Below are positions 9,897 to 18,517 of a stretch of DNA of 64,000 nt, one piece after another (position 1 is the stretch's first letter; each line of letters opens with the position of its first letter). Made by a program: the position numbers and the translations under genes. This DNA is from Pinibacter aurantiacus (lineage in GTDB: Bacteria > Bacteroidota > Bacteroidia > Chitinophagales > Chitinophagaceae). The stretch covers positions 1 through 64,000 of the forward strand of contig NZ_JAHSPG010000011.1 in assembly GCF_019130065.1 (NCBI RefSeq). The letters run 5' to 3'. Under the pieces are notes generated by a model that saw only the letters and a list, made by a program, of their open reading frames with translations, was not told the origin of the DNA and made no database searches.

Positions 9897-9904
9897 TAGT
9901 TTTG
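9897..9904 (+). promoter_or_regulatory. Candidate -7 promoter element for lipoprotein gene
   Basis: TAGTTTTG matches the Bacteroidota -7 consensus TANNTTTG and lies 31 bases before the ATG at 9935. A TTG at 9871-9873 lies 23 bases upstream as a possible -33 element, at the long end of normal spacing and overlapping the preceding terminator. Confidence 0.4.
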
Positions 9905-9934
9905 TCGCACCTTAAACAGGCCCATATTTTTGCT

Positions 9935-10612
9935 ATGACAAAACAACTCCTTACCCTTTCGATACTTATTTGTTGCTTCGCCTGCGGACAACATTCCTCG
10001 TCGGCGACTACCAAAGTAAAAGCGGATACTGTTGCTTTAAAAGCTGACACTCTAACACAGGAGCAGTTTGAAGCAGCTTCCGCAAAATCGGATGATTACG
10101 AAGAGAACAGTCTTCCCTCAAATGCTCGTGATTTTATTACCGAAGGTTATGGTTTGCTCGGCTCAGCGCGTGGCGACCTGAATCGCGATTCGCTTGACGA
10201 CATGGTATTGGTAGTTTACAAAAAGGGAGAAGATAGTACAGACATAGATCATCCCGCAAAACGGCCCTTGCTTTTATTGATCGGCCAGGCCGACAGCACT
10301 TACAAGCTGGCAACAAAAAGCGACAATGCAGTTTATTGCAAAAACTGTGGTGGCATGATGGGCGACCCTTTTATGGGAATTACAATTAAGAACGGATATT
10401 TTTCTGTAGAATTAGCCGGTGGTAGTGGCGACAGATGGTCGCGCATAGTAACGTTTAAATATGTTGCTGACGAAAGTAAATGGTTTTTACATAAAGATGG
10501 AACCGAAAGCTATCAAGTGCCAGATCCTGAAAAAATAACCCGTAAAACGCGTACAACAAAAGATTTTGGCAAAGTAGCTTTTGAAGATTTTGACGTGTAC
10601 AAGGACAATTAA
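9935..10612 (+). CDS. Putative lipoprotein with FG-GAP/VCBS-like segment
   Basis: The ATG at 9935 gives a 225-residue protein starting MTKQLLTLSILICCFACGQ, a lipoprotein signal with the lipidated cysteine at about position 17. A longer frame from 9902 would destroy this signal and is rejected. The segment GDLNRDSLDDMVLVVYKK resembles the calcium-binding loop of FG-GAP/VCBS repeats (GDLNGDGxDD). The C-terminal part (GYFSVELAGGSGDRWSRIVTFKY) is beta-rich. Similar small lipoproteins are common in Bacteroidota and their function is unknown. The stop codon TAA (10610-10612) overlaps the first bases of the inverted repeat at 10611-10698. Confidence 0.8.
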   Translation: MTKQLLTLSILICCFACGQHSSSATTKVKADTVALKADTLTQEQFEAASAKSDDYEENSLPSNARDFITEGYGLLGSARGDLNRDSLDDMVLVVYKKGEDSTDIDHPAKRPLLLLIGQADSTYKLATKSDNAVYCKNCGGMMGDPFMGITIKNGYFSVELAGGSGDRWSRIVTFKYVADESKWFLHKDGTESYQVPDPEKITRKTRTTKDFGKVAFEDFDVYKDN

Positions 10613-10698
10613 TTGAGAGTGGAGAGTGAATCTCTCTCCACTCTCCACTCTCCACTCTCCACTCTCCACTCTCCACTCTCCACTCTCCACTCTCAATT
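10611..10698. repeat. Perfect 18-bp inverted repeat containing eight CTCTCCA heptamers
   Basis: The arms 10611-10628 and 10681-10698 are exact reverse complements over 18 bases. Between them and into the right arm run eight perfect tandem copies of CTCTCCA (10634-10689). The element fills the whole space between two convergent genes: it overlaps the stop codon of the lipoprotein gene on the left and contains the stop codon of the hydrolase gene on the right (10693-10695). It could form a long hairpin and act as a bidirectional terminator. Confidence 0.9.
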
Positions 10699-12240
10699 CT
10701 CAACTCCCCTAAGTACCACTTCCTTCTTCCCATAATCAAAGCTGTTGCTAACATTTACGGTAAGTTTGTTATTATCAAAATGACAGGTCAGCGTTTCTGT
10801 GTGTGGACTTTCGATGTAGCGAAGTTCTAGTTTTAAGGTATTGTTGTCTGTCCACGCATAACTGCCGTCTATTTTAAAAGGCGGCAATCCCTCGAGATTT
10901 GCTTTTGCTCTTTCTACCAAATAGGGGCCGTGCATGGTGGTTTCTCCGGGCTGCCATTTGCCGGAGGCGAAACCAATCTTATAAGTAGCTGTATCTGTTT
11001 TGATAGTGGCGTAGCATGTGTTGTTGCTAAACTGGAACGCCATGTTGCGGATGTGTTTTTCGTTGGGTTCTATAGCAAAAGTTTTTCCTGCAACTGCTTT
11101 CTGCAGCGATGACGCATTTGATGCTGCAGGCGCACTCAAGGCCAGTGATGCGAGTTTGTTTTTCAACGCTGCAAAGCTTGCTTTGTCGTCCGCAAGTTTT
11201 TCGTCTTTCATAGCGGGCAATAAATATTTCCAAACAAGATTGATCTCGCTTTGCATGTCAGGTGTTTCTGCAGTTATTGCCACCACGGCATCTTTGTCCG
11301 GCATGACGATGATAAACTGTCCGAAGGCACCATCTCCCCTGTATGCATTGTTTCTGCAGCGCCACATTTGATAGCAATATCCCTGCACCCAGTCATTGGA
11401 ATCTTTTTTCGCCTGCGGTGCGTTAGGCTCTTGCATAATTTTTGCGGTACTTGCTTCTTCTATCCATGAGGCGGGCAAAATTTGTTTGCCGTTCCATCTT
11501 CCTTTTTGCAAAAACAATTGCCCAAATTTGGCCATGTCTTCTGTCTTCAATCTAAGTCCCCAACCTCCCGTGTTGATGCCACGCCCATCGGTTTCCCAAT
11601 CCATGCCTGTTATCCCCAAAGGCTCAAACAATCTTGGCTTTAAATAATCAATTACTTTTTGTCCTGTAACTTTTTGCACAATTGCAGATAGCATGTAAGT
11701 TCCCATTGAATTGTAGAGAAATGTTGTTCCGGGTTCATTAACTATGGGTGCTGCCAAAAAACCTTTCACCCAGTTGGAGTCGCCGCGAACATTGGGTTCA
11801 GGATCTTGTCCGTCGCTCATCATGAGCACATCTTTTACAGTGAGCTGCGCCAGGTAAGGACTCACGGTATCCGGTAAATCATTGGGAAAAAATGAGATCA
11901 CCTTATCATCTACGCTTAGTCTTTTTTCGGTCACTGCAAATCCAATCGCAGTTGCTGTAAAACTTTTGCTGGTGGAATACAATGTGTGTTTAAGATCGGA
12001 GCGGTATGGGTTCCACCAACCTTCCGCCACCACTTTTCCGTGGCGCAGCATCATGAAACTGTGAAATTCTGTTTTGCCAGTGTTGGCGGCGTTTACAAAA
12101 TCCATTATTTCTTTTGAAGAAACGCCCTGGGCTTCAGGAGTGCTTCTTGGAAGAGATGCAGATTGACTATTGGCGGTGAGATTAAAAAAAAGAAAGAAAA
12201 AGAAAATGAATAATTTGGCTGGCAAGTTTTTGTCGGTCAT
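10693..12240 (-). CDS. Serine hydrolase of the beta-lactamase/penicillin-binding-protein fold
   Basis: This 515-residue secreted protein has a hydrophobic signal sequence (LFIFFFFLFFNLTANSQ). The class C beta-lactamase-like SxxK motif is S89-T-S-K92 in LYSTSKSF, and the expected Tyr-containing second motif is in FLYNSMGTYML. FEPLGITGMDWETD is typical of the esterase/DD-peptidase branch of the family. Residues ~380-515 form a separate beta-rich C-terminal domain found in many Bacteroidota homologues. Likely substrates are peptides or esters in the periplasm; true beta-lactam hydrolysis is not implied. The last residues (GVEN) and the stop codon are encoded inside the neighbouring inverted repeat, which suggests that the repeat altered the original C-terminus. 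Confidence 0.88.
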   Translation of the reverse strand: MTDKNLPAKLFIFFFFLFFNLTANSQSASLPRSTPEAQGVSSKEIMDFVNAANTGKTEFHSFMMLRHGKVVAEGWWNPYRSDLKHTLYSTSKSFTATAIGFAVTEKRLSVDDKVISFFPNDLPDTVSPYLAQLTVKDVLMMSDGQDPEPNVRGDSNWVKGFLAAPIVNEPGTTFLYNSMGTYMLSAIVQKVTGQKVIDYLKPRLFEPLGITGMDWETDGRGINTGGWGLRLKTEDMAKFGQLFLQKGRWNGKQILPASWIEEASTAKIMQEPNAPQAKKDSNDWVQGYCYQMWRCRNNAYRGDGAFGQFIIVMPDKDAVVAITAETPDMQSEINLVWKYLLPAMKDEKLADDKASFAALKNKLASLALSAPAASNASSLQKAVAGKTFAIEPNEKHIRNMAFQFSNNTCYATIKTDTATYKIGFASGKWQPGETTMHGPYLVERAKANLEGLPPFKIDGSYAWTDNNTLKLELRYIESPHTETLTCHFDNNKLTVNVSNSFDYGKKEVVLRGVEN

Positions 12241-12293
12241 TGTTGGTTGTTATTTCTTATTAAACTTAATAAAATATAACGAAGAAATACAGG

Positions 12294-12328
12294 GGCACGC
12301 AGATGACGCGGATTGGACTGATTTACAC
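12294..12328. repeat. Dispersed 35-bp repeat, copy 2
   Basis: Matches 9687-9721 at 31 of 35 bases in the same orientation. It lies just upstream of the hydrolase gene start, whereas copy 1 lies just downstream of a stop codon, so position relative to genes is not conserved. Confidence 0.75.
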
Positions 12329-12527
12329 GCCCGCCTGCAGACTTAGTCGGGCAGGGATTTTTTCTGCTAGCCCGAAAGGTTCAATTATGGAAGCTCAACA
12401 AGAATTCGGGGGACGGAAATCAGCTTTGTGTACGGTATGTCAGCAAAGGCATTAGTACTAAAAATTGAAATCAGGGCACTGCTACAACAAATTGTGGTTC
12501 AATTATTTTAAAAAAATGCTGAAATAT

Positions 12528-12559
12528 TTTGGCAAATCAATATTCGCGTCTTATTTTTG
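12528..12559 (+). promoter_or_regulatory. Promoter of tRNA-Arg(ACG)
   Basis: TTTG (12528-12531), 20 bases, then TATTTTTG (12552-12559) matches the Bacteroidota TTTG-N19-21-TANNTTTG promoter closely. The mature tRNA begins 18 bases downstream of the -7 box. Confidence 0.7.
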
Positions 12560-12577
12560 CAACCCCGTTGAGGGAAT

Positions 12578-12651
12578 GGCCCTGTAGCTCAATTGAATAG
12601 AGCATTTGACTACGGATCAAAAGGTTTCAGGTTTGAATCCTGACAGGGTCA
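12578..12651 (+). tRNA. tRNA-Arg (anticodon ACG)
   Basis: The 74-base sequence folds as a full cloverleaf. The acceptor stem is GGCCCTG/CAGGGTC (one G-U pair), the D stem GCTC/GAGC, the anticodon stem TTTGA/TCAAA with loop CTACGGA (anticodon ACG, arginine), the T stem TCAGG/CCTGA with loop TTTGAAT, and the discriminator A. CCA is not encoded. The D loop has GA instead of GG and the T loop has T in place of the invariant C56, so the usual G19-C56 elbow pair is replaced by a possible A19-U56 pair. The 3' 23 bases are duplicated about 30 kb away (42354-42376), which is typical of a tRNA used as an integration site. Confidence 0.95.
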
Positions 12652-12731
12652 CGAAATAGGGTTTCGAAACCAGCTAAAAGCCAGCAAATTATTAGTTTGC
12701 TGGCTTTCTTGTTTTCAGGCATATCAAAAAA
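12629..12731 (+). repeat. 103-bp direct repeat, left copy (tRNA 3' end plus terminator; attL-like)
   Basis: This segment starts in the T arm of tRNA-Arg and continues through the downstream terminator. It matches 42354-42456 at 99 of 103 positions in the same orientation, without gaps. The last 56 bases are identical in the two copies. Direct duplication of a tRNA 3' end around a cargo region is the signature of tyrosine-recombinase integration. No integrase gene lies between the copies. Confidence 0.9.
12677..12715 (+). terminator. Terminator after tRNA-Arg, probably bidirectional
   Basis: A perfect 12-bp stem AAAGCCAGCAAA/TTTGCTGGCTTT (12677-12688 and 12696-12707) is followed by CTTGTTTT. 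On the minus strand TTTT follows the stem too, so it may also stop transcription coming from the GH29 gene. Confidence 0.8.
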
Positions 12732-12754
12732 GCACAAAAGATGTCAATATTCTG

Positions 12755-12799
12755 GTGAACAAGAAGGTGAACAAAATTTTTCGCAATTTTTGTTCACTG
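12755..12799. repeat. GTGAAC repeat cluster, left copy
   Basis: Two direct GTGAAC hexamers twelve bases apart (12755 and 12767) are followed by an inverted GTTCAC near 12793. The first 23 bases (12755-12777) recur exactly at 42287-42309. Both copies lie just inside the two 103-bp repeats, the position expected for recombinase arm-binding sites. Confidence 0.6.
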
Positions 12800-12906
12800 G
12801 AAAAAGGCCGATTGTTTTAAACTCTTTCATAGTTCACGTTTTCGTCTTTGCGTAATTGTGTTTCTAGTTCAAAGCTAATTCGGCAGCTAATGTGATTTAA
12901 ACCTCA

Positions 12907-14280
12907 TCAATTCAACAACAATTCTACAACAGGTATTTCGTACAAAGGCTTTTTAGCAGGTAGCTGTAGTACAGCATCATCTCCCTGTACTTCAAATTTC
13001 AGTTCAGAGTTGTCAAACAAAAACTGCGCATATTTCAGTCGGTTCTTATAACCCGGCAAAATCAATTTACCATCGGCAGGATAATTATACACATGCACGT
13101 ACAACCTTTTGCTATTAGCATTATAGGTAAGCTTGTTTCCATCCGGCACTTTATATTCATCAGGGGCATAAGTACATTTGTAAATCGATTTGCTGTTCGC
13201 ATGCATCCAATCAGCAAGACTGTCTAATGCATTTTTTGCCCTGTAGTCAAATTCACCGCGGGCAGTGGGCCCAACATTCAATATCAGGTTGCCGCCATTG
13301 CTAACAGAAGATATAAGCAGGTCGAGCAGTTGTCTTTGCGATTTCCATGTATTCTCATCCCTGGAATAACCCCAGGAACCTGAAAATGTCTGGCAGGTTT
13401 CAAAACTCTTTCCCTTGAATTTTGCCAGTGCTTCTGGTTTCACCTGTTCGGGAGTTTCAAAGTCTGCGCCGTCTTCGTACTCGCCCAGATTCAGGCGGTT
13501 ATTCACGATGATATTGGGTTGCAATTTTCTGATCTGTTGAAGTAATGCGACAGAGCCCCAATCGTCTTTTCCTTTTCCTGGTGCATTGCCTTTTGCTGCA
13601 AATGAATAATCCAACCATAACAGGTCTATTTTACCATACTTAGTAAGCAACTCTGTTACCTGGTTGTACAGGTATTTTCTGTACACAGCCATATCCCTGT
13701 TTTTATTCAATTCATTATATGCCGCTGCAGTATCTGTAATATTTACCGGACGTTGTGGGTGATTCAGATCGATGGTAAAATCCGGATGGTGCCAATCGAG
13801 CAAAGAGTAATAGAAACCTATTTTAATGCCTTCCGCCCTGAACGCATCTACAAACTCTTTTACCAGGTCCCTCTTTGCCTGGGTATTGGTGCTTTTATAG
13901 TCGGTGTATTTGCTATCGAACAAACAAAAACCTTCGTGGTGTTTGGTGGTCAACACTGCGTATTTCATGCCGGCTGCTTTCGCTTGTTTCGCCCACAGTT
14001 TCGGATCGAATTGATCTGGATTGAACTCGTCAAAATATTTTTGATATTGTTCATTGGTAATCTGTTCACGGTATTTTACCCACTCATGGCGTGCCGGCAA
14101 GGCATACAAACCCCAATGAATAAACATCCCAAACCGGGCATCTGTCCACCATTCCATCCTTTTCACTTTCTGCTCTTTTGTTTCATTGCCTAATTTCTTC
14201 TGGCCAAAGGAAAAACCTCCCAACATTGAAAAGAATGCAAATAGCAGGAGAAGTTTGTTCAGACAATCTTTCATTTTCAT
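12907..14280 (-). CDS. GH29 alpha-L-fucosidase
   Basis: This 457-residue protein has an N-terminal signal peptide (LLLLFAFFSMLGGFSFG). The GH29 barrel is clear: RFGMFIHWGLYALPARHEW, YAVLTTKHHEGFCLFDS, GIKIGFYYSLLDWH, and the strand DLLWLDYSF whose Asp224 is the expected catalytic nucleophile. It has a short beta-sandwich C-terminus and no extra binding module. It should release alpha-linked L-fucose from glycans in the periplasm or at the surface. It is the last gene of the run of minus-strand hydrolases and is only distantly similar to the two tandem GH29 paralogues at 18518-21636, so the three probably differ in linkage preference. Confidence 0.93.
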   Translation of the reverse strand: MKMKDCLNKLLLLFAFFSMLGGFSFGQKKLGNETKEQKVKRMEWWTDARFGMFIHWGLYALPARHEWVKYREQITNEQYQKYFDEFNPDQFDPKLWAKQAKAAGMKYAVLTTKHHEGFCLFDSKYTDYKSTNTQAKRDLVKEFVDAFRAEGIKIGFYYSLLDWHHPDFTIDLNHPQRPVNITDTAAAYNELNKNRDMAVYRKYLYNQVTELLTKYGKIDLLWLDYSFAAKGNAPGKGKDDWGSVALLQQIRKLQPNIIVNNRLNLGEYEDGADFETPEQVKPEALAKFKGKSFETCQTFSGSWGYSRDENTWKSQRQLLDLLISSVSNGGNLILNVGPTARGEFDYRAKNALDSLADWMHANSKSIYKCTYAPDEYKVPDGNKLTYNANSKRLYVHVYNYPADGKLILPGYKNRLKYAQFLFDNSELKFEVQGDDAVLQLPAKKPLYEIPVVELLLN

Positions 14281-14336
14281 TTTTTTGTGTATCGTTTATC
14301 AAAGCGTTTTATCATTCAAAACTCCATTTAATGCTG

Positions 14337-15773
14337 TTACCAATCATCTGTTCTGAAACTGCTTACAGGAAACCCTTCTGTATTAAATAAATCCCCTGAC
14401 ACAAAATCTTTAAATGCGTAACGTACCGCAACAGGATTGGATACGTCGGGCGATGATACAAGCAATTTTCCCCAGACGATGACAGCTCTTGCAGGATGAA
14501 AGACTTTATTTGCTCCTGCAATTTCAAAAAAACTCAATGGCTTGCCATAAGAAGTCAGGCCATTTGGTGTATTAGTAAGGCGAACATTTGCCACGTTGCC
14601 TGCAAAATTTACTGATTCCAGCATAGGCGATTCACTAGGAAACCCTTTAATACCATAAGTTTTAGCTAGTGCCAAATAGCTCAAACGCTTACCTACAGTT
14701 TCTTTATCACAGGGGTGAATACAATTTTCGGCGCCTATATCCATGGTTACCACCATGCCACTGTTAGGAATTGCTGCCAACGCTTTTCGTTGCGCATCTC
14801 TCAAATAAGCAGAATTCATAGTGACTGCTGAGTCTGGCTTATTAACGTTATAGTTATAGGGTGCGATTTGTACATAGTAAAAAGGAAGGCTATCATTGTT
14901 CGATTTAGCCCGCAGCATTTTTACAAACGCAGGAAATAAGGTTTCGTATTGTTTGGGCCGGGTGCAATTGGCTTCACCTTGATACCAAATGCAACCCTTA
15001 AAAGTAAACCCTAGAAAGGGATGCAACATACCATTATACACCGCGGTCGCATTAGCATTTCCGATTTTTTTTGAAGTATCTGTTTTGGAGGGGAAGGAGT
15101 TGATTTCAGGAAATGCTTTTAAAGCCTCCTCATCCATAAAACTTTCCATTGGCGTGCCTCCATAACTAATGCAAATTAATCCAACCGGCACTTTTAGTTT
15201 TTCTTGCAATAATCTTCCAAAGTAATAAGCCGCAGCGCTGAAATTGGTAACGGACGCAGGTTCTGATGCATTCCATGATGCATTTAGTGAAATATCCTGA
15301 GCCGCTCTTTGAACAGTCTTTGGCATTGTGTATAACCTGATCTGATCATTGGTTGAATTAAAAATAGCATCCGTAGAGCCAAGGATAGGCTGGTCTTTAT
15401 AACCTTTCATCGGCATTTCCATATTGCTTTGTCCGCTGCAAAGCCAAACCTCTCCTATCAGAATATTTTTTATGACAACAGCATTGTTTCCTTCCTTGAT
15501 GATAATTTCAAAAGGGCCGCCTGCTGCAGGAGTGGCTACATTTGTTTTCCATTTTCCTTTCTCATCGGCAGTAACAACATACTTCTTTTTATCCCACGAG
15601 GTAACAAGGGTTAACTTGCTGTTTGCTGTACTCCATCCCCAAATCAAAGGTTGTGCTTTTTGTTGCAACACCATATTGTCGGAAAAAAAATAAGGAAGTT
15701 TAATGGCACTAAAGCCTTTACTTAAAAAAAGAAAAAAGTAAATGAAAATAAAAGATTGTCTGTGCAGTTTCAT
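14337..15773 (-). CDS. Sialate O-acetylesterase-type (SASA) carbohydrate esterase
   Basis: The 478-residue protein has a signal peptide followed by LPYFFSDNMVLQQKAQPLIWGW, typical of the Bacteroidota SASA family N-terminus. The nucleophile motif is GQSNM with Ser116 (GEVWLCSGQSNMEM). A second conserved block GCIWYQGEANC and the catalytic-base region NCIHPCDKETVGKRL complete the SGNH-like active site. Family members remove O-acetyl groups from sialic acids or other sugars. In this locus it probably de-acetylates the glycan before the glycosidases act. It lies 56 bp upstream of the GH29 gene and 97 bp after the PL8-like lyase on the same strand. Confidence 0.9.
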   Translation of the reverse strand: MKLHRQSFIFIYFFLFLSKGFSAIKLPYFFSDNMVLQQKAQPLIWGWSTANSKLTLVTSWDKKKYVVTADEKGKWKTNVATPAAGGPFEIIIKEGNNAVVIKNILIGEVWLCSGQSNMEMPMKGYKDQPILGSTDAIFNSTNDQIRLYTMPKTVQRAAQDISLNASWNASEPASVTNFSAAAYYFGRLLQEKLKVPVGLICISYGGTPMESFMDEEALKAFPEINSFPSKTDTSKKIGNANATAVYNGMLHPFLGFTFKGCIWYQGEANCTRPKQYETLFPAFVKMLRAKSNNDSLPFYYVQIAPYNYNVNKPDSAVTMNSAYLRDAQRKALAAIPNSGMVVTMDIGAENCIHPCDKETVGKRLSYLALAKTYGIKGFPSESPMLESVNFAGNVANVRLTNTPNGLTSYGKPLSFFEIAGANKVFHPARAVIVWGKLLVSSPDVSNPVAVRYAFKDFVSGDLFNTEGFPVSSFRTDDW

Positions 15774-15870
15774 CGTCTTTGTTTATGGTATAAAAAGTAT
15801 GTGTCTAAATAAAAGGTCGACTGATTAAATGCTATGAAAATTTAATTTTAATTATTCTTCCTGGCACTCA

Positions 15871-18342
15871 TCAAAAATTCAGTTTCTGTACTACCGGTTT
15901 TCCTGCCAATTTCCCTTGTGGCAATTCGAATACGAATGATTTACTGCCGAGCTTAACAGTGATTTGTTTAAGATCTTTATTCATTTGGGGATCTTGCACG
16001 GAAGCAACATATTCTTTGCCGACCATCTCGATTTGTACAACGCATGGATCGGATACGCTTATCTTAACGCCCTGCTTATCAAGTGTTGTGTTTCCATTAT
16101 AAAATACAGCCTGGCACAAATTGCCATCTGACGATTTCACTGCCTGTACCAACGTATCGTTTTGCAATACGACAAAAGGCATTGCAGCAGCCGGGGCATT
16201 CTTTCCGCAATACACCACATAGCCGTAGGTATCATTCTTTACCTCACGGCCATGATCGATCCAAAGTCTGAGGATATCAACGCTGGCGGGCAATTCTTTC
16301 ACCGTGCTGTTGGCCTTATTCATCTTTAACCAATCGGTTGTTTTTGTTTCGTATGTGTAATAGGCTGCCTTGCTGTATTCAGGTAAAACGGTGTACGCAA
16401 ATTTACCCTGCTGCCTTACCCAAACTGGTTTGCCTTTATCAAAGAAGGACTGAATACCCGGTTTTACTTTTTGCCAGGAGCCATTGTTGAATACCAGCAC
16501 GTCATTGTCTTTTGCTGTTTGATCAATGGTAGTGCGAATAGTTCCTTCCAATTCGGGGCGAAGATTGTTTATACCTGCACCTAACGCAATCATATAATCG
16601 GCTTGCATAAAATAGGCTTTGTGTGCCTGTACGTCATAGATGCATTCGTTTTCACCTTTGTTGTTTCCTTTGTCATTCACGTCCTCCCTATCGGAAGCAT
16701 TCATCTTTTCAAAAGCAAAACCTGCCACGGCATTATCTCCTCCTGAAGTAGCAGCACCGGCAAAATTGAATTTACTATTATACCCTCTCCAATTGGTAAC
16801 GGGTTTTATTTTATCCATGCCTTCACGAGCGGTAACACCCGGAGAAGCAGTAACATCCCAGCCACCATAGATTTTCCGGTATTCGGTTCCGTTGCGTTGA
16901 AAGAGTGTCAGCCCATCATTGGTAAAAAAGTTATAGCAATCGGCGAAATTGATGGCGCTTTCAATGCCATCACACCTGTTGGAAGCCATGTTCACGATAA
17001 TATGGTATCCTGCATTCTTTTTTATAAGATCGTCGTTGTTAAAAAACCAACGGGTGCCACTATACAAGCCGCCGGCAAACTGTGGCATGTTAATGTCTTT
17101 TGCGTTGGCTTCACGGATGAACTGTTCTATTTCATTTTGCTCTGAAGAGGTAAAGGAAGACTTCCAGTTTTTCATCAGGCTATTGGCAAGCCCCAATGAA
17201 GGAATAGTGTTACTGCTTTTAATATAAACAGAGGAACCGCGGTCCAGGCATGGAAGCGTGTAGCCTTTATAATCGTACCAGTTGCTACCTCTGAAAAAGT
17301 TCATTAAAGTTTCTTTATTATCCTGCGTTAATTTCTTTTCCCAGGGCGAACCCTGTAACATCACCAGCATGTTCAACGCATTGTTGCCGCCATCAATGGG
17401 ATAGCCCCAGATCAGGCACTGTTTACCATGACCCCAACCTGCTCCATCGGCTGTAAATCCTTCTATCCAAAATGACTCATGATAGGTTGCCTGAGAAGTT
17501 TGGCTGATACCACGTTGACATACTTCCGACAACAGATCGATCATGGGAATGGACTTATACATGAATGCTGTAGGCAATAGCGAACGATAAGCCAACGCAT
17601 TACCACCCACCCACCAAACATGGTTTCTGAAGCGTTCTATCTGCACCACATTGTTATCGGTGGAATCGTTGCGTAAGGGTTGGGTCCAGCATTGCAAAGC
17701 CAGTTCTTTCAATATAACACATGCATCTTTTAATAACGGATTGTTGCTCTTGCCAGCTTCTACTTCATCCATTTGTTTGAGCAATGAAAAATAAGTATTT
17801 ACTGCTGCTGTAGGAATCATAAAACATGAGGCGTGAAACCTTGGTGCTGCATTGTTACGGCCCGTTTCGAGATTGCCATAGCGAATAATGGCTTTGAGAT
17901 ATTTATCTGCTAATACATCACTTTCTTTCAATTCACCACGACGGTAAGCATCCGCTATTTTCCAAAGACGATTCATAGCTTCCGATACTACTTTCGCAAC
18001 CACATCGCTTTGTGGCGTATATTTTGAAAGCAACATTTTTTCATCCGCAATCTTTGTTTCCTGCTGTGCCAGATCAGTAAACTGCCCATTGTCTCCAAGT
18101 AAGCTAAAACATTCATGGCTACTCATCTTCATTTCGCCCGCAAGTTGCGCATAACGATAAGGCGTTTTGTTGAAACCTTCGCGGTATTTTTTTATGGCTG
18201 CTTCTTTTTGCACATCTTTTACTGTGGCAGCTTGTGTGGAGTATTTCACATAGTTGTCATAAGCAAACTTTCGCTCTGCATCTTGTGCCTGACTATACAG
18301 AACCACCTTCATAGTACATAGAACAAGAAACAATTCTTTCAT
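15871..18342 (-). CDS. Polysaccharide lyase, PL8-superfamily-like
   Basis: This 823-residue protein has a signal peptide ending near SQAQ. Residues ~30-430 form an alpha/alpha-toroid-like helical domain and the remainder is beta-sandwich-like, as in chondroitin/hyaluronan lyases. FTADGAGWGHGKQCLIWGYP resembles the DGSxxxH...Y catalytic region, with His305 and Tyr314 as candidates and Arg368 in CLDRGSS as the third. NFFTNDGLTLFQ ... WDVTASPGVTA parallels the PL8 GDGM ... PGTT segment. It should cleave uronic-acid-containing polysaccharide by beta-elimination. It is quite different from the chondroitinase-ABC-type lyase nearby, so the two may attack different parts of one polymer. The exact CAZy family is uncertain. 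Confidence 0.75.
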   Translation of the reverse strand: MKELFLVLCTMKVVLYSQAQDAERKFAYDNYVKYSTQAATVKDVQKEAAIKKYREGFNKTPYRYAQLAGEMKMSSHECFSLLGDNGQFTDLAQQETKIADEKMLLSKYTPQSDVVAKVVSEAMNRLWKIADAYRRGELKESDVLADKYLKAIIRYGNLETGRNNAAPRFHASCFMIPTAAVNTYFSLLKQMDEVEAGKSNNPLLKDACVILKELALQCWTQPLRNDSTDNNVVQIERFRNHVWWVGGNALAYRSLLPTAFMYKSIPMIDLLSEVCQRGISQTSQATYHESFWIEGFTADGAGWGHGKQCLIWGYPIDGGNNALNMLVMLQGSPWEKKLTQDNKETLMNFFRGSNWYDYKGYTLPCLDRGSSVYIKSSNTIPSLGLANSLMKNWKSSFTSSEQNEIEQFIREANAKDINMPQFAGGLYSGTRWFFNNDDLIKKNAGYHIIVNMASNRCDGIESAINFADCYNFFTNDGLTLFQRNGTEYRKIYGGWDVTASPGVTAREGMDKIKPVTNWRGYNSKFNFAGAATSGGDNAVAGFAFEKMNASDREDVNDKGNNKGENECIYDVQAHKAYFMQADYMIALGAGINNLRPELEGTIRTTIDQTAKDNDVLVFNNGSWQKVKPGIQSFFDKGKPVWVRQQGKFAYTVLPEYSKAAYYTYETKTTDWLKMNKANSTVKELPASVDILRLWIDHGREVKNDTYGYVVYCGKNAPAAAMPFVVLQNDTLVQAVKSSDGNLCQAVFYNGNTTLDKQGVKISVSDPCVVQIEMVGKEYVASVQDPQMNKDLKQITVKLGSKSFVFELPQGKLAGKPVVQKLNF

Positions 18343-18517
18343 ATTACATTTACGTGTTTATATCAATTAATTCGTTCAGATACCCATTCAATAAAAAAAA
18401 TGTTACTTTTTTATTTCTTGCTGTAGCGGTATCCTCATTCGTATTCTTTAAGATCTTGTCGCCTTATTGTTCGACAAGAGCGAATACCGGTTCAATTTTC
18501 AAGATCTCATTCTATTA

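Larger units (their letters stand above)
12241..12577. other. Intergenic region upstream of tRNA-Arg
   Basis: No gene was found. The region contains the second copy of the 35-bp repeat (12294-12328) and the tRNA promoter (12528-12559). Confidence 0.5.

Noticed and set aside
10634-10695. Tandem repeats that could be mistaken for a CRISPR array
   Set aside because: The units are contiguous 7-bp copies without spacers and no cas genes are nearby.
12732-12906. Integrase remnant behind the tRNA (frame VNKKVNKIFRNF...)
   Set aside because: The frame is about 22 codons long and ends without any recognisable recombinase motif; the repeated GTGAAC hexamers explain the sequence better as DNA sites.
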